DNA of 64,000 bases, taken from assembly GCA_032164295.1 (NCBI GenBank), contig JAJHTX010000013.1, forward strand, positions 1,488,001-1,552,000, read 5' to 3'. This document shows, piece by piece, positions 35,037 through 47,600 of the stretch (its first letter is position 1; every line of letters begins with the position of its first letter). This stretch comes from Inonotus obliquus. Taxonomy: Eukaryota > Basidiomycota > Agaricomycetes > Hymenochaetales > Hymenochaetaceae. Made by a program: the position numbers and the translations under genes. Under the pieces are notes generated by a model. The model saw only the letters and a program-made list of their open reading frames with translations. It ran no database searches and was not told where the DNA came from.

Positions 35037-38000
35037 CTATGGCCCTTGATCCTTCCCCTTGCTCTGCACTCGACCTTGGGTACTCGCCTCCGCTTTCGCA
35101 TTCGCAGCTTCCTCCAACTCCGTAAAGTTTCCGCTTTTCAAACACATCCCACGAAAAACTCCATCTTGTTTTTGTAAAAGGTTATATGGAGTATCGAATT
35201 CGACTATTTGACCTTGATCGAGGACTAGCAGACGATCGTAGTCTATTACTGTTCGGAGACGGTGGGCGACTGGTGTAGTTGCGAGAGCGTGGTGGTAATT
35301 AGTAACGTGTTCCGGAGAAGATGTGAAGGAGAACGTACTTGTAAGCAACAAAGAATCACAGAACTCTTCTCTAATGGTTTGTTGGATCTTAGCATCAGTA
35401 CTAAAATCAATGCTGCTAGTCGCTTCATCCAGTATAACAACAGCGCTTCGACGTAATAAAGCACGAGCCATTGCTAGAAGTTGACGTTGACCTGCGCTAA
35501 AGTTGAGTCCACCGGAAGAGACGGAAGTTGAAAGAGTTATCTTGGGTTGGTCGGACGTATTGACGGATGTGGATGAGACGGCGGTGGATTCGGAGAGAGA
35601 GCGGGATGGCGTGGGTGAGGGTGAGGAAGAGGAGGGTTGATTGATGGCCGTTGTGTCTGTTTCTTCACGTTCGATGTCACGAATGGATGGAGCGCGAGAG
35701 GAGCGACGCGAGACTAGGTTGCTCTCCGAGATCATTTGGACACGACGGAGTGCGTCGAGACATTCGAGGTCGGTGTAGTCACCGAAGGGGTCTAAATTAT
35801 CACGGATCGTTCCTGAGAAGAGTGTAGCGTCCTTAAAGACCGGTTAGTCTGGAGTAGTCACATAGAGAGAGAAGACGAACCTGAGGGATGAAAGTGAGCC
35901 GTGAACGTAAATCATTCACACCAATCGTCGCAATATCAACTCCATCAATAAAAATATGTCCTTGCGCAGGGTCCGTAAAGCGTAATAAACTCATAGCAAG
36001 GGTACTTTTCCCACTCCCAGTTCTTCCCAACAACCCAACCCGTTCTCTTGCACGTAGGGTGAACGAAACGTCATGAAGTACAGCAGGAAGATCGGGCGCA
36101 TAGCGTATTACGAGATCTTTTACTTCTACGAGTTTATTCTCGTTCGGTCCGGAGCTTGAAGGCCAATGTGCTGGAGGACGGGAATTTTGGATTATTGCTG
36201 GTGGTTCTTGTGGGAGGTCGAGGTATTCGACTATACGCTCGACGGAGTTGAGGTCTAGTTCGAGTTGTGTCCAGAAGCGGCATGTCCACTGCAAAACAAG
36301 GGACACGTATTAGTGGACATGTTGTTCAGGAAAGGAGATGGGAGTACGCACGTAGATATTGTTCGTGAATTGCATCTATGCAAACATTCAGTACCGGCAT
36401 ATCAATCTACGGGGACGTTCTACTCACAGCACTCGTAATACACAGCGCGGCCCATCCAGCACGTCCAGGTCGAGTAGCCGAGTCAGACGTAAGAGCAAAC
36501 ATAGTCGTTACAAAGACAGCAAGAGCGCTCAAAAAGTCAAAACGCAGCAGTAGCCATCGGTTCGTCATCTACCCAAATATTTTATTAGAGCCTCCTTCCA
36601 TGCAGTTCGAAGCAAGAGCACTTACCCTTGAAGCGGGATAGAAAGAAACAGAGGGGGGAATCGAGTCAGCATATGCCTCAAAAAGTCGGAAGAGGCAATG
36701 GAGCCCACCAGAAGTGATAAAACATCTGCAGTGTCAAGTCGATTCTATGATAGAGTCCATTCATGAACCGTGGTTCCGCAGAGAAGGCGCGAACAGTAAC
36801 GACTGTCATTTGGAAAAAGTCCATAAGAATTGCGAGGTGAATCGATGAATGATTAGGATTACTTACTGCCTTCCAACAATTCCGCAAATCCAGAAACTGA
36901 GAAATGGCGAGTTAGTTAAACCATGAATGATACGTGAGAGTATGCGTCGGTGCTCACAAATAGGCGACCTAGTAGTACTTTCCATCCTACGTAAATCACG
37001 CCCTGTATTGAGGTACCCAATAGCCAACTTATAATAAAAATAGCCAATGAATACAGCAGGGAAGATGAAAGGAGGGAACACGGCGACGATAACAACAAGA
37101 GAAGTAAAGAAGGATGCAAGCGATTGGTTAACAGCTTGAAGTGAACTTGCGAGGTTAGTGTCGACAGTTTCTATATCTTTGCTGAAACGATTAAGGATAC
37201 GTCCCGTTGGTGTCGTGTCTAACCAACGCATGGTGCATCGGGTAACGGTTTGTAATAGCCGACTGAAGAGGGTTCGAGATGCATAGAGTGCGCCGGTGTA
37301 TTGTGTTGCGGAGGACGTGATTCCGACTACGACGGTGAACAATCCGATCAGAGCATATACAATGACATAGAAGAAGGGTCTCTCCTGAGCGGGAGGGAGG
37401 CGGTCTTCCAAGCCCATTGAGCTAAAGCTTTGATGTGCGTTTGGGTAGTGATGAGTCGAGAACGAATCGGGCAAGAGCGTGTGTTGTTCCAAAATGGTAT
37501 TGGACGAGAAGGAATGTGTGAAGAGAGCCGATTCTCCTTTCCCGTAAGCTTCACCCCAGACCTAGAAGTGGTGAGTAGAGTGAAAGGTCAGAATTTCCGG
37601 GGCTAACCTTGATCCAATATTTTTCTATGAAGCCCAAGACTTGCACACAGACGATCAGGAAGACCAGAATAGCCCACGTCCAGTAAGACCTAGAAGGGAT
37701 CCTTGAATATCACATACAACAAGGACAGCTTGAGGAAACTCACGAAGCCTTCAAATACGTCTTATAAATTCTCCACTTCACACTACCTGTCTCCCGTTCT
37801 TCGTCTTTAACAAGCTTACGAGGCTTTTTCGACTTTTTCTTATCGACTTCACCATTTGTATCACCAGCAACACCGACACCATTAGCTCCAGCTCCGGCTT
37901 CATCCTGAATTGTCTTAGACGCCTCTTGCTCCTCGCCTTCATCCGCTTTTTGTTCATCTTCTCGACGCTCTTCGACGGCTTCTTCTACAGTGATTGCTTC

Positions 38001-41000
38001 GAGTATACCACTTTCTCGGAGTTCTTTCACTGTTCCTTGGACATCGATGCGCCCGTCGAGCATACGAACTAGGAAGAAGGTTCCTGGGAGGACAAGTTCG
38101 ACGTGGTGCGTTACAAGGACCTTGGAGGTTAGTGGTACTTCAGTCCATGTACTCCATGGATTTTGTAGGAAAACTTACGACTGTGCGATCTTTCAATAGC
38201 GGACCCATTAAGAGTTTCTGGAACAGATGACGAGCAGTATGACTATCCTACATCATTCAACAAAGATTATCTCTGAACAAAACGTATCCGAAGGTGAGAC
38301 TTACAACCGCGCTCAGAGGATCGTCCAGGAGCACAAACTTCGTCCGCGCATAGATCGCCCTAAACAAGCGTTAGTTCGCGGCTCTACCAAGACAATGCAC
38401 ATATTTAACAAACCTTGCCAAAGCAACACGAGCCTTCTGACCACCACTCAACGAAACACCACGAGCACCGATCTCGGTTTCATCATTATCCTCGAGAATA
38501 GCAAGATCAGGCCTTAAAGCACATGCGTCCAGCACCGCTGCGTATCGTTCGGAATCGAAAGGATATCCGAAGAGAATGTTTTCTTTGATGGATTGGTGTT
38601 GAAGCCACGGAGTTTGCGCGGCATACGAGATTGTGTGCGTGAGTCCGTTTTCGTAGACATGGTGCGGGTCTTTGCGCATGAGGATTTTGCCTTCCGTAAG
38701 TATCATTTCTCCAAGCATTGCAAGCTGGAAGGAAATAGATCAGAAATAGGTAAAGCACTTGAAAGAAACACCATACCAGAAGTGCGGTCTTCCCACTCGC
38801 TGTAGGGCCAGTAATAACACTAAGCGCACCGTCTGGGAATACGACAGAGATACCGCGAAGTTCAAAAACGTGATCTTGCTCTTCTTCAGTGCCAGCTTGT
38901 GAGATATCTGTCGGGACGGAGTCTGTAATGGCAGCTTCCATAAGCCGTTCCGAGGACGCCTTTGTTTTTACTGTCTTATCCTTCCCCTTGGACTTGTCAT
39001 CGTTCTTCTCCGCCTCTTCAACCGCGTTCCATTTCAGAGATGCGTTTTGGAGGCCTAGGACCTGAATAACGCTAAACTCGTTTTGCGTATCTTCTTTGAG
39101 AGTTGATACCTGTGGTCCAACTTCGTCTTCGTTCAGGAATGTCTCGATTCGTTGGAACGCGACGCGAGTTTGAAGAATGTGCACAATCCACGTCCTACAG
39201 TACGAATTAGTTTGATCTATGCTCGAGGATATACAGTATACTTACGGAATGACGTTCAATGGCTGACGAATCATGGAGAACAAGGAGATCGCGGTAAAAG
39301 CGGTACCGACGGTGAGCTCGTGCCCACGGACAACATACGTTAAAAATGACAGAACGCTGACGAGAATTGGCGCAGTTGACCAAACGGCTTGGAACATTAC
39401 TGAATTGAATCGACCTGGTCGAATGAACGACGATCAATTGAGGTCTCCGCGTATGAAACGAAAGAACGACAACTCACTCTTAACCAACCATTTCAACTCC
39501 TTTCCGCGTGATTCTTCCGTCCTATCAATCCATTTATCCTCCCATGCGAAAAACTTGATAAACTTTAGCGCGCCGAGTAGCTCGTTTACAACACCCATTC
39601 TCTTATCACGCGCTGCTAAGACACCCTTCTGAATCCGTACTGCGCGACGAGCGAGGAAGTTGTTAAGCGGCCAGACTAAGAGTATGACTGTGAACCCAGC
39701 GAATGCGGAGACACCGAGAAGTTGATAGAGGAATGCAGATGCGATGAAGATTTCCAAGGGTGCACCGTAGATAAAGTACATGCCGCTGATCACCTGCAGA
39801 GGAAAGCATCAGAAAAAATCGTTCTGGAGAGCTGCTGGGAAGTAGCACGCACCATTGCGATGCGATTCGCGTCTCCGGCCATTAAATTCACGATCTTTCC
39901 TATGTCTGCACCAGCCTTTGGTTCATCACCCTTATCATCCCCCTTCCCCTTCTTCTTTTCCTTCTTCTCGTCACTTTTCTGCTCCTTCTCCTGGTTTACA
40001 ATCCCAGAAAAGTCCTTCCTCTTGAGCGCCTTGTCGTAAATCGCAGACATCAGTTGCGAACGGATACGCACGCTTGCACGCCGACCATACCATAGATGCT
40101 GCAAATCAGCTTGAGCCTTGAGGACTTGCGAGGCAAGCATCAGGACCGCAAAGAGGTAGGCGCGTGCGATAGCAGAAGAAAGTCCGCTGTCGATGGCATC
40201 TATAATGCGCTTGAGGAAGAAAGGGCCGAGATAGTTGCAGAAGACGGATGCAAAGGTACCGACAAAGTCCAAGCTAAATGATAACTCAATCACAGTACGC
40301 TCTTGAAAGGAAAAGGAACATACATGATATCCCTCGAGTTAGCAGCCCATATTTTCCATAATAGACCCTTCTTCTGATTCAAGGTCAAAAACTTACGGAA
40401 AACGGGGCGTGCTTGCATGGTGACGCTGAGGTCCCATACATCCTCCTCTTTCAGCGTCTCAACCGTTCCTTTTGCAATAAGCGGGTTGACCCAGTTGAAC
40501 GTTATCCATCCGAATAACGTGGTATAGTCTTCCGGCGAGACGTTCTTTCCAACGTTTTCCTTTACAGACTCACTCGGTTCGTTGAGTGGCCTGCTGAGGA
40601 CGAGGGCGAATAGACCGAAAGTCAGAACAAGGTTCGTGATTAGTCCGGCAAGTGCAAGACGCGAAGGCATCGGATCGTTGTAAACATTATGGTCAAAGAT
40701 GACTCCTCCGAGCATGAGAGACGCGCCGATGAGATGAAAGATGTAGAGAGTGACGAGGCCATATGGAGGCTCGATAGATGGTTTGAGCGCCGGCCTGAGA
40801 GAAGCGTAAAGCCATGTAGAAGCGAACATGAATGCGATAATTCCTCCTCTGACATCTTTATCCCCGGCAGATAATAAGTAAGCGCCGACTGCAATCCAAG
40901 CGCCAGTCTGGATAAGACCGACGATTGTTAGAACGACGGTAAACCAACGCGGTGTTCGCTTTTTTTGATGCTCGATGGGCTGGTTTGGCTTGGTGTTGTC

Positions 41001-41192
41001 ATAGTCTAGTGCATCAGCTTCGTCGAGAGTAAGAAATTCTTGAAGGGGAGACGGAAAAGATGAGAATATGCGGGTGAAAGCAAGATGGATGAGGAAGGAT
41101 ATGACGAGAGCAAATGGAAGAATAGAACTCCAAGCCGCTCTTACGCAGGCATCCTCCAAGTCGAGTGCAGACTTGGACGGACAGAAGAGCAT
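35037..41192 (-). CDS. ABCC-type (MRP/YOR1-like) ABC exporter 1
   Basis: Full-length ATP-driven exporter of the ABCC subfamily, about 1,480 residues in many short-intron exons. The start MLFCPSKSALDLEDACVRAA opens an extra N-terminal membrane domain with five hydrophobic segments. The linker SPEDYTTLFGWITFNWVNP and EDVWDLSVTMQARPVF is typical. TMD1 follows (PFFLKRIIDAID; RRASVRIRSQLMSAIYDKAL). NBD1 has Walker A GPTASGKTALL, signature LSGGQKARVALAR and Walker B FVLLDDPLSAV, with Asp where the catalytic Glu is usual, as in most ABCC proteins. TMD2 carries CTMRWLDTTPTGRILNRFSK. NBD2 has Walker A GRTGSGKSTLA, signature FSAGQRQLLAMAR (FSAGQ for LSGGQ) and Walker B VVILDEATSSID with the Glu. ATP hydrolysis is therefore expected mainly at one site. 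Substrate unknown; multidrug or metabolite export is likely. It is a tandem paralogue of 44641-50645. Confidence 0.9.
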
Positions 41193-41525
41193 AGTGATAG
41201 TGGATGAAAGAGAGAAAGAAAGGTGGGAAGAGGCGTAGGAGGACTAGGACCGTGGTGAGTGCATAGCAGTCTATCTTTAGATTCGTAAGCCGGAAATCCG
41301 CCCCCGACTTTATTACTTACTAATCAATGAGTCAGCGGCACCATGCGAATTGCCATCACTCCTATAGATAAGAATACGATGGGCGCTATACGTGTCCGTG
41401 ATGGACGCAACAATCAAAGTATATTGTACAACATATCCTTTGCGGGATTTCTATCTGTAATACCTGCATGTGTACAGCACAATCGATTTCACTGTGTGCA
41501 GTCCGAAGAGATACAGAATACATCA

Positions 41526-43530
41526 TTATCTCAACAAGGTGAAATCATTAAAAGAAGGGTCGGGCGCAGGTGGCAAATGATCATACGAACCAAGCGGCTC
41601 ACAGTGAGGGATCGTATTGATTCCGGAATGATTCATCCGTGCATTGACTCGATTCTCTGACCGACGAATTTCTCGAATTTGCCTACACGCAATAGTCAAT
41701 ATCAATATCCCCTCCCACGTCAATATGGGTTGTGAGAGAAAGATCTAAACTCACCCTATTACGAGTATCATAGTCCTTATTCGAACCGGGAGTGACAATA
41801 CTGACCGTACCGCTAGACATTGCTTCTTGGAAATGAACTGGTGATCCGATAGTCAGGATATGAGACAATCCATATGCGCGACCTCCCATGACGGATCTGT
41901 CATTATTTGCGACAAGACCTTCGCGTAGTCGCTCTCGTGCGTTAAGCATCGCTAGAAGAGCATTAAAGTATACTGGCTCCGTGTTAAATTAGCTTCATCG
42001 GAGACTTAGAAACCTATGAATGAGAAGGCTGCGTACGTTTGGGAAGACAGAAATAGAAAGCCATGAAGATGTAATTGTGAGACATTGCGGCGAACTGTTG
42101 AGATTTAAGGTGCACGATCTCAGCCATATTTCCGAAAATGATTTATAAGGTGATACAAACCGAGACGAAGCATGCCGTTGCGCATAAGCTTGTTAATAAA
42201 CCGGTGTTGATAATATATATGATCAATACATTGACCACCGTGTCTGTCCTGGGAAGCAGGGTTGAGACATATTACGATACCTCGTCTAACAAATTCACGA
42301 CTTACGATCTGAACCCAGTCTTATTTCTTACCAGGAAGAAACATAGCGAACTTGCCACCCACACATCCGCAGCTACAGCCGATCCGAGGCTCAAATACAG
42401 GACCCACTGTTTATAAGATGAAACGTTTATAGTTGTATTGCAGACGAAGCAGCTGCATAAACACGTACAGATAACTCAGTAAACCGGAGAGTAGAACTAT
42501 ACGAGAAACTAGGGATCAATAGTGAGGCGCGAATGTGTCATGAAACTTTTCATCTGGTATACGGACTTACATTTTGATGCCAAATCCTATTCCAGATACT
42601 GTGCCTTGAAGTATTATTATACGCCGAGGAACCTGACTAGAATCACGTACCAAAAGTCACCGAAGTGAGAGCTAACTTAAGACGAGCAGGACGTTAGGAT
42701 CGAGTTTGAAAGACATGATGAATACACACAACCCCGAAAGTCAGAAACGGGTTTCTACTGCTCACTGAGAAATAGTCAGAGAAGAATAATCAGGCATACG
42801 ACGCGACTTACCAATCCATACTCTCCATGCATAAAATCTGAGGTATAATCAAAATACAATATAGCTCTCAGCGTTGCTTGACGCACAAACGGACGATAAA
42901 ATCGCTGAGTGTCTGCCAAGAAGAGTAAGTGGGTAGATCCCCGCCACGAATTAGTCATACACACTGTCACGAGGACATGAAGCTAAAGAACAAGATGAGC
43001 ATATAGTGAAGAAAGCAAGGGAGAAGAACGCACACATAAGCTCCACGTAGTTTCGGTTATAACTCCAAGGTTGGTGAAGTTTGTTACAATATAGAAATAT
43101 AGGGCATGAGAGAGAAGAGCAAGGTGAAGGGTATCAAGCGACCTGAAAAGTCCGAATTCAGCTTAATATACCGTTTCATGATGATATTCTATTCACCAAA
43201 GAAATGCAATCTATAGGAATGGTCGACTTTCATTACTTAAAATAGCACGAGGAAAGCTAAAGCACCCACCGTCCCTTTCATGAATTTCGTATCGTGAGCT
43301 GAGTTCTGGTAGTAAATGAGAGATTGAACATTAGTGACGCCGTAGAGACTGTTCAATCAAGAGCATAGTTATGTGAGATATAACTCTAATTAACATTGAT
43401 TTATATAAACTTACATTGAAGCAAAAATGAGACCAATAAATGCAGCGCCAAGCGAATTATGGAGATTCACACGTTGCAGACTTGGAGTGTTGCTTAGAGA
43501 ACCCGGTTCGGTTCCACTTGCGGATGCCAT
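41526..43530 (-). CDS. DUF6534-domain multi-pass membrane protein (possibly disrupted)
   Basis: Basidiomycete membrane family with about seven segments, unknown function. The start at 43530 (MASASGTEPGSLSNTPSLQR) reaches the family block LHNSLGAAFIGLIFAS. Next exons read LYGVTNVQSLIYYQNSAHDT, SLDTLHLALLSHALYFYIVT, LHVLVT, then later YKQWVLYLSLGSAVAADVWV with LVRNKTGFRS, TDTVVNVLIIYIINTGLLTS, MSHNYIFMAFYFCLPKR, PVYFNALLAMLNARERLR and a hydrophilic tail to 41526. Between 42590 and 42960 I cannot rebuild clean exons. The expected segment after LHVLVT reads DFIVRLCVKQR and then meets a stop, and the next block (PRRIIILQGTVSGIGFG) is preceded by stops. It is either an unusual intron arrangement or a young pseudogene. 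The gene sits between the two tandem ABC exporters, same strand. Confidence 0.68.
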
Positions 43531-44640
43531 AACACAGCAAGCGGAAGGAGATCTATTTCGCGAGAGCGGATGGGAAGGACAGTGTAAGGTGACGAGCTTG
43601 AAGGGTGCTTAAGACGAGAGACGCTGTCGGAGAAGGGAGAGTTTCGCTAGTTTATATGGTCCGTGGAATCAGTAGAGAAGCTTCAGGCTGCGATGCTCGC
43701 AAAAAGTTCCAGACCGAAGAATCGGTCAATTTTCATTGGCCGTATCGACCGTATCTCACAGTTCATTAGCGGTGTCCGCGCAGCAGTTGGGATTCCAGAG
43801 AAGCTTCGCACATCCCGCTTCAGACTCACTAATCACAGGCACTAGTGGATCAGTCCTAAGGCGCATGGTGCTACAGTCGATAGCTCAATGACTATAAAGT
43901 GGTCAAAGGTTATTCGAAGTGCTGCGGGTGAGCCACTCACTTATTGCGTACGAACACATCTGTCGCAGAAAAGAAGTCATACTGTCGTCAAGGAATCAGA
44001 ATGGAACTTGGGAATAAACACCCTACGTTTATTCGCAGAATATAGATTCTCCATAAGAAGAGCAATCTATCCCCGCACCAGTCCCCGCGCCATAGCTAGG
44101 CTCTCTGAATGGAAACGTGGCCGCGTAAACCCCGAGTTCCAGTGTCGACAAGAAGTCCGTTAACGATGGTCCGCAATTGTAGACTCATAGAACGCCGGTT
44201 CGGAGAACCGAAACCATTCAGAGTTTCCGTTCAAAATCCTGTTTTTAGGTACGTGGTCCTAGTCGCGCTGCATGATAGAGTAAAGACGGCCAATTCGGGG
44301 TCGTTCTTTTGGAGGAGAAAGGAGAACGGAAGAGATTTCCACTTGTACGCCGCTGATCAGAACCTCTCGTCGTAGTGATACAGTAATTACGTAACTTGAA
44401 ACCTCATTCAGCTGCGACGGTCAACACTCCGGTCCCTATTTACGTCAATTATTATTGAGCATAAACGTTTTTTGACGAAAAAGTCCATCGAAAAATTGGG
44501 ATAAAACGTTTGGCGAGATTATGCTTCTCGCATGATAAGTAAGTCGATTTATGATGATACAGGCAAACAAGCAGATCAGACATCCAAGACATCTTGAAAG
44601 TAACTAGCAATGAATACGACAAGATCGTTGAAGGAACCAT
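43531..44640. other. Intergenic, no gene supported
   Basis: Plus-strand frames at 43663-43845, 43888-44163 and 44109-44375 are short, overlap one another and carry no recognisable motif. The 3' end of ABC exporter 2 lies at 44641. Confidence 0.5.
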
Positions 44641-47600
44641 TCATCGTCCACCAGTGCCTGACTGTGATGCAGTCTTCGCCTTCGCGGCCTCCTCAAGTTT
44701 TGAGAAGTTCCCACTTTTGATGCACATGTCGCGGAAGATTCCGCCTTCTTTCTGAAGTAGATTGAATGGTGAGTCGAGCTCTACGACGCGTCCTGCGTCT
44801 AGTACTATCAAGCGGTCGTAATCAATGATGGTGTCGAGACGATGTGCAACTAGAAAGCATTGTAATTCACTTTGGGGAAGACGGTACGAAGATTCTGATA
44901 ACTCACTAGTAAGTAATAGGGAATCGTGGAACTCTTCCCTTATTGTTTGTTGAATCTTCTCGTCCGTCTCGAAATCGATACTGCTGGTCGCCTCGTCCAG
45001 GATAACTAGTGCACTACGACGTAACAGAGCACGTGCCATTGCGATCAACTGTCGCTGTCCAGCACTGAAGTTTGATCCTCCAACGGACACTCTCGTGTCT
45101 AGAGTGATCTTCATCTGCTCCTCGACTTTGCCGCTACTGTCATCTCCGACGAATGTTACGCTGGATGGTGAGGCTGGGACGGATCCCACCGCATCGGGGA
45201 TATATTCAGTACGCGCAATCAAGTCGTCATGCACGAAATTTCGAATCGACGGAGCGCAAGATGGATTACGTGATGTCAAGGTATCTTCTTCCGAGATCAT
45301 CTGTACGCGCCGTAGAGCATCGAGGCACTCCAAGTCACTATGCTCGCTGAAGGGGTCTAAGTTGTCCCTAATTGTCCCGGAGAAAAGTACAGCATCCTGT
45401 TAAGGAAGTTAGTCATTCTCGGGGAGTTGTGTAACAATAGTACCAAGACAAACCTGCGGGATGAAAGTAACCCGTGAACGGAGGTCATTCACACCGATCG
45501 TCGCGATATCAATTCCGTCAATGATAATCTGACCCTGAGCGGGATCTGTAAAACGTAGTAAGCTCATTGCGAGCGTACTCTTCCCGCTTCCGGTTCTCCC
45601 CAGCAATCCAACTCGTTCTCTGGCACGAAGGGCGAAAGATACATCGTGAATTACAGCGGGAAGGTCGGGTGCATAGCGCACTATGACATTTTTCACTTCC
45701 ACCAGCTTGTCCTTATTCGTGCCTGAACTGGAGGGCCAATGTGCAGGGGGACGGGAGTTTTGGATGATTGCTGGTGGTTCTTGAGGGAGGTCGAGGTATT
45801 CGATAACGCGCTCAACGGAGTTAAGCTCGATCTCGAGGAAAGTCCAAAAACGACATGCCCACTGCGCAGAGTCATCATATACGAATCAAAAGGCAAGCTA
45901 TGAAAACAATGATCTTGTCACTCACAAAAATGTCCCCCGAAAGTTGCATCTGGTGACAGGATCAGTACTGGCTTCTTACTTGATAATTGACTCTCAACTT
46001 ACCGCACTGGTGATACACAGGGCTGCCCACCCGGACCACCCAGGTCGATTAGTTGTTTGTGACGTGAGAGTGATTACAGTCGCAAGAAACACAGCAAGAG
46101 AGCTCAAACAATCTGAGCGTAAGAGCAGCCACCGATTCGCATTCTATGGATACCAGCTTGAGACTGGCATATCCAGAGATAGATGACACCTACCCTTTAA
46201 GTGAAGAGAAGAAGTAGGAAGAGAATTGAGAATCAGAGTCAGAAAATAATAGGAACAGTCCGGAGAGACGATAGATAGGAAATACCAAAAGTGATTAAAC
46301 ATCTTCAAGTTCATATCTATTTTCCGGTAGATTCCATTCATGAAACGCGGTTCTGCAGAGAAGGCGCGTACAGTCACGACTGCAACGTAGGAAAAGCACG
46401 TCGGATTAGGATACACAGGGCAAAAGTTTACTGTACTTACTGCCCTCAAGTAGCTCACCAAACTCGGAAACTGGCAAGGATGGCTCAACGAAAAGTTGCG
46501 AGAAACAGTTGGGTACTCACAAATAGGTGACCTTGTTGTACTCTCCATCCGACGAAGGTCACGACTAGTATTAAGATACGATACTGCGACCTTGGAATAG
46601 AAATAGCCAATGAATGCTGCAGGGAGGATAAATTGCGGGAACACGGAAACAATGACGATGAGAGACGTGATGAGAGACGAGACGCTCTTGTTGACAGAAA
46701 TAAACGAGAAGGGAAGATTGTTGTCGATGGCCTCGATATCCTTGCTGAAACGGTTGAGAACACGCCCCGTTGGGGTTGTATCTAACCAACGCATGGTACA
46801 CCGGGTGACCGTTCGAAGTAATCGACTGAAGAGCGTCCGAGATGCATACAGGGTGCTCGTGTATTGCATTGCCATAAATGCAGCCCCAACTACAAGTGTT
46901 GTCATTCCGATCATCGCGTAAATGCCGACGTAGAACAATGGTTTATCCTGAGCGGAAGGGACGCGGCCTTTGGGGTCGAGTCCAGGGCACGAGTATAAAT
47001 GACACTCGGCTGAGTATACACTAGGCGTGAGTGCGTGTTGCTCTGAGAATAGAGTGTGAGGTAAGAGATAGATGGATAGGGTAGATATCCCTTCTGCATA
47101 GGCCTCGCCCCAGACCTAGAATAAAATTGAGTGAATAAAGTAGCAAAAATTGGTTCACTAGCCTTGATCCAATATTTATGGACGAAGCCCAATGCCTGCA
47201 TACAAATGGTCAGGAATATTATGATTGCCCACGTCCAGTAAGCACTGGGGAAAGCTCTCAGTCCAGAAAGACATAAGTGGCAGAGGGACGATACTCACGA
47301 AGCCTCTAAATAAGTTCTATAGATCTTCCATGAGACACTGCCCGTCTGCCGTCCTTCGTCCTTTACGAGCTTGCGCGACATCTTGGGGTCCCCCGCATCG
47401 ACGTCACCCTTTGGTCTGCGAATCTTTTGAACAGTATTAGACGCATGCTGCTCTTGGTCTTCAATGAAGTCTTCAGCTGTATCCGCCAACGTATCGACTT
47501 TGAGTATGCCGCTCTTGCGCAGATCCTCCACCGTTCCCTGGACATTGATACGTCCATTGAGCATGCGAACTAAATAGAAGGCTCCAGGCAAAACGAGTTG

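Noticed and set aside
43663..44375. Three overlapping plus-strand frames
   Set aside because: No motif, no splice-consistent joining, and composition like the surrounding spacer.
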